Shown one piece after another: positions 60,561 to 64,000 of a stretch of DNA of 64,000 bases. The notes beneath the pieces are model-generated. The model worked only from the letters and a program-made list of their open reading frames with translations, ran no database searches and was not told the DNA's origin. Position 1 is the stretch's first letter, and every line of letters begins with the position of its first letter. Source of the DNA: Trogon surrucura (lineage: Eukaryota; Chordata; Aves; Trogoniformes; Trogonidae); assembly GCA_020746105.1 (NCBI GenBank), contig CM036621.1, positions 48,518,264 through 48,582,263 on the forward strand, in the 5' to 3' direction. The position numbers and the translations under genes were made by a program.

Positions 60561-63500
60561 CGCTGCCGCCGAGATTGGTGCTGATGACCGAGAAACAAAA
60601 AATAGGCCGCTCGAGGTTTTTTTTGGATATGTCCGAATGGAGAAGCATAAAGGAGCAGGCTGTGAGGTGATGCTAGATGTAGGCATAAGTGTGCAGTCTA
60701 ACTTGGAAACGGGTTTTTATGCCCGTGTAATGTGCTCACTAGATGCCGCATTGTGCTTGTTCTGACTTTGAGCAGGTAAAATCAGCCGGTGCACGTTTTC
60801 TGACCATCTCCGTGTCCTTACGTATTGTGTGCAGCTGCGTTGGTCCAGTGGTGAACAGGATGATGTGAATTTGGCTTTTACGTTCGCTAAAAGGTGACCC
60901 AGGTTGTTCTGCGTCTTTCCTCCCACAGCCTTCCAGCGGGAGAGATGGGCAACCCCAACCTGAGGTTGGGACGCGTGGCCGTGGGGTTGTTCCTTGTCAC
61001 ATCAAAACGGATCCGATGCTGGCTGCTGCCCGAGGTGGCCGTCCTCCTGGTTTTGTGCTGCTGCTCCCTGCCCAGTGTTGATCTGACCGCAGGATGGGTT
61101 ATGAGATAAATCGCTCTTCTAGAAGAGATTTAAGTGCTTCTTGGTTTCCTTTCCTAGGTCACGGTTGCAGCCGGATCAGATGAATGCTGACGTGCAGGGT
61201 GGTTTCTGGTGGCGACTGATCGTTAGATTGAGTTAGCTGTAACATCATGCACCTTGGATATTACCACTAATAACAACCCTGACATGGGAAGCCTTTACTG
61301 TTCTGTTTTGAATTGGTTCATAGCGTCTTCAAATCCATGTAGTAGGTTAACTTCCATGTGAGTGATTTAGAAAGTGTGTTTCCAGAAATCAGATTTTTGT
61401 GGCAGTATGATGAAAAGATGAGAAAGTTCCTATGGATGGAGTTCGAGGTAGGAGGACAAGAATGTCTCGTGTCCTGAACTTAAGATAGCAAGTAAGAGTG
61501 ATTGTGCTGTCTGTTAGAGTTGAGTCATGGTAACATCGTAGGAATTGTTTTGGGATGAGGGTTTAAATTCCGTAAACTGTCCTGGCCGTGCTGTCGTTTG
61601 ATCAAGGAAAACATCAATCTGTAACAAGGGGCCTAGGTTGTCCTTATCTGTTGTATGTTTCTTTCCTGCTTTCACTTTTCTTTAGCTTACATACTGCTTA
61701 TCACTGTATTGTGCAGTAGTCTGAGGCCTCAAATATTCTGTTTTGTGGCTTTTTTTGTTTCCTTTCATTTTTGTCTTCTGGGGATTGTTTAAAAGACAAC
61801 TCCATTTGGTCAAAAAGACCAACACAAGCATGTCTTTTATCTTTTCCCTTGAGTGCTAAAACTGTGAACTGCCAAGTTCAAGGTTCAGCAATTTCCCATA
61901 TTATTTTAACTCTTTGCATTATTCTGTCTTGGGTTTTATGCACTTATAATTGTTGTGTGGTTTAACTGCCTGTTCTCCACACAAGGGATTCCAGGCAAAT
62001 CCTTCCATATTATCTTAAGAGCTCTTGAAAATGTAAAGTATGCTTTTGTCTCCTCCTGACAGGAGTGCTGAGAGTTCATGTTAAGAAAGGTATGAGGGCT
62101 ACAAACATTTTGGCTCTTCCAGCCTTCCTCACAGGTGTTTAGGCAAAACTGAGACATAGACACATTGTGTTTCTGCATAGGTTTTCACTCTTTTCTTTCC
62201 TTTGGTTTTACTTTGTTATCCAGAAGCCACAGGTGTTTGCAAGTTTTTAGCAGATTTTTAGAATCCCAGACAGGAGCCTAAAAGAACATTCAAACCAGAT
62301 TTATTCATAGAGGTACTTTTACCATGGGATCTCTGGGAATAAGTTGAAATGTGTGTGTGTTCTCTTCTCTTGGTTTTCCTCCAGGATTGTGATGCTTCAA
62401 CGCTTTCCAGTTTTACTTTGTAATTGTCAGAATATCTTGAGAAATCAACAGTTCTTGCTGTACTATGTGCTTCTGTATGGACACATTAAAACTTGCGAAA
62501 CCTCTCTTAAACTCCTGCCATTTGAAGCATAATTCTTTTTGAATTTGCAACCAGGATGTCTTGCTGTGTATATGCAGTCTTGTGTAGATTGAAAGAGAGC
62601 CTCGTGCCGTGAAGAAGGCAGTCCTTGCCCCTGCAGGATGTGAGAGCAGGCTTAAGAGGAAGTAACTAAGCAAGCGGAAGGAAATTGTAAAGATGAAGCG
62701 TTTTGTAGTGACAGGGCTTTAGTAGCGGTATTGGTTGCGTTAAGCAGTAGTAGTAAGTTTTAGTGTTGGGTGCAGTCTCTGAGCTAGATTGGCTGTGAGC
62801 AGTTTATCACCTTGTCTAGACCTGTTCAGAACAGAGGTATTAAGTAAAGTTACCATAAATCACCTTTTCCATCAGGGAAGAGTAGTGCCATACCCCTAAA
62901 TCTGGCTGTTGTGTTCCTGGCTTACATGGTAATTAAACGGATGACAAATATGTACATGTAGTTAGATAAGAACATGGTGTTCTGAGTTCCTAATGGGCAC
63001 AGATGGCTGCTGTTCAGCATTTGCTGTATGCACACCTAGCTTGTATTGCTGAGGTTATGTTTCTCCCGGGTGTCAGCTGAGATGAGAGTGAAGCTGGTCA
63101 ATGGTAGGCTTTGCTTTCAGGCTCGCGTTGATGCCAGTAGATTACTCTGTGTTTAGGTCAATGGAAACTTTTGGGCTATTTTATTCCTCTCTGTGAATAC
63201 ATGCCAAGAGTGTTTGCAAAATCTAGCAGTTTGATACTCCCTGAGGTCTGTGCCAGCAGTAATCGCGTGCAGTGCGGTCATCTGTCTGTTCTCCTCGGCT
63301 GGTGTACACAGGATTCTGGAAGACAGAGTCCTGAGCTGCTGAGCCTTACAAGGACTGGCTTCCTGCTTCTTTTATTTTTCCTGCCTGGGTTAGGTGGGTT
63401 TGATGTGATGACTTGAGATGTTGTTTCTAGGGGAGTAGTTTTTTCCAAACTTCCACTATGCTCTTTGCTAGCTACAGTAATAGTTTAGTGTTACATGAGC

Positions 63501-64000
63501 AGAAAGAATTTGGCAAATCCAACCGGCAACTGCCATCTGTGTAAACGAGCTATTTCTCTTATAGGAAGATAATATTAGTTACTGGATTTTATTTTCTTGA
63601 ATGAGGAAGAATAAAGTCAATTTCTTGGTTTTGCAAGAAGAGTAATTTCCACCTTGTTTTGCAAATGTCATGCATGTGGATGTGTGTTACACTGCTCAGA
63701 AAAGCAATCCTGCCTTGTGTCATCTCTCTGCTAGAAATCTTTTTTTCATCCAGGAACTTACGGAGTAGTAGAACTCTTCACTAAATTAATGTAGTCATTC
63801 AAGCAATGCAATTTTGTTTTTACCATCAAAGTAACATTACAAGAGTTGCTTCTTTGCTCTTTGTATGCTGTATGTCACTTCCACAGTTTCAGGAACTGTC
63901 ACCTACATACGTACACATTCATAATTATTATTTTTTTAAATAACTGACATGATCAGTTTATGGACCACAAAAAGGATTGATTCACTCAAGATTTTAGTTT
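60225..64000 (+). other. LRRFIP1: LRRFIP1 intron 1 (partial)
   Basis: From the donor GTGGGT to the end of the window. The first 350 bases are still CpG-rich, then composition falls to AT-rich. I find no second exon: frames are short and none resembles the AEARLAAKRAAR continuation. No named repeat was recognised. Confidence 0.7.

Overview
The window is vertebrate nuclear DNA, almost certainly from a bird. All protein-coding content is spread over spliced exons with standard GT-AG boundaries. The interspersed repeats I can recognise are CR1 LINE pieces plus one SINE that joins a tRNA-Ile-like head to a CR1-like tail. Introns are short for an amniote: MLPH spans about 26 kb here. The gene order MLPH - PRLH - RAB17 - LRRFIP1 is the order known in amniotes (human 2q37). 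If the SINE is the passerine family TguSINE1, the host would be a passerine, but that is an inference from memory.

Layout: (1) 1-2.9 kb is upstream, non-coding sequence. (2) 3.41-29.79 kb on the + strand is melanophilin (MLPH). I could place 17 coding exons that join in one unbroken frame into a 684-residue protein, with a 3' UTR to about 31.84 kb. Its introns carry a CR1 piece (19.0-19.8 kb) and an older CR1 remnant (20.5-20.8 kb). (3) 33.25-34.97 kb on the + strand is the small neuropeptide gene PRLH (prolactin-releasing peptide, 90-residue precursor), with a TATA-like element, a probable non-coding first exon and a very short 3' UTR. (4) 36.79-39.93 kb on the - strand is the small GTPase RAB17: five coding exons, 208 residues, all G motifs and a double-cysteine tail. 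A GC-rich patch at 44.5-45.0 kb with a strong minus-strand splice donor is a candidate for its promoter and first exon. (5) 45-59.6 kb holds no gene I can support; it contains the tRNA/CR1 SINE (48.9-49.1 kb), a CR1 3' end with an internal duplication (54.3-54.6 kb), a decayed LINE remnant and low-complexity tracts. (6) 59.7-60.6 kb is a CpG island holding the first coding exon of LRRFIP1 (+ strand); the rest of the window is its first intron.

Functionally, MLPH links RAB27A on melanosomes to myosin Va and actin, and RAB17 is a recycling-endosome Rab reported to affect melanosome release, so two pigment-trafficking genes flank a neuropeptide gene. PRLH and RAB17 are tail to tail; RAB17 and LRRFIP1 are head to head. 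I see no unknown gene system here. The items most worth a second look are the tRNA/CR1 SINE, the bird-length MLPH with a possible extra coiled-coil exon, the PRLH promoter layout, and the two candidate upstream promoters (RAB17 and LRRFIP1).
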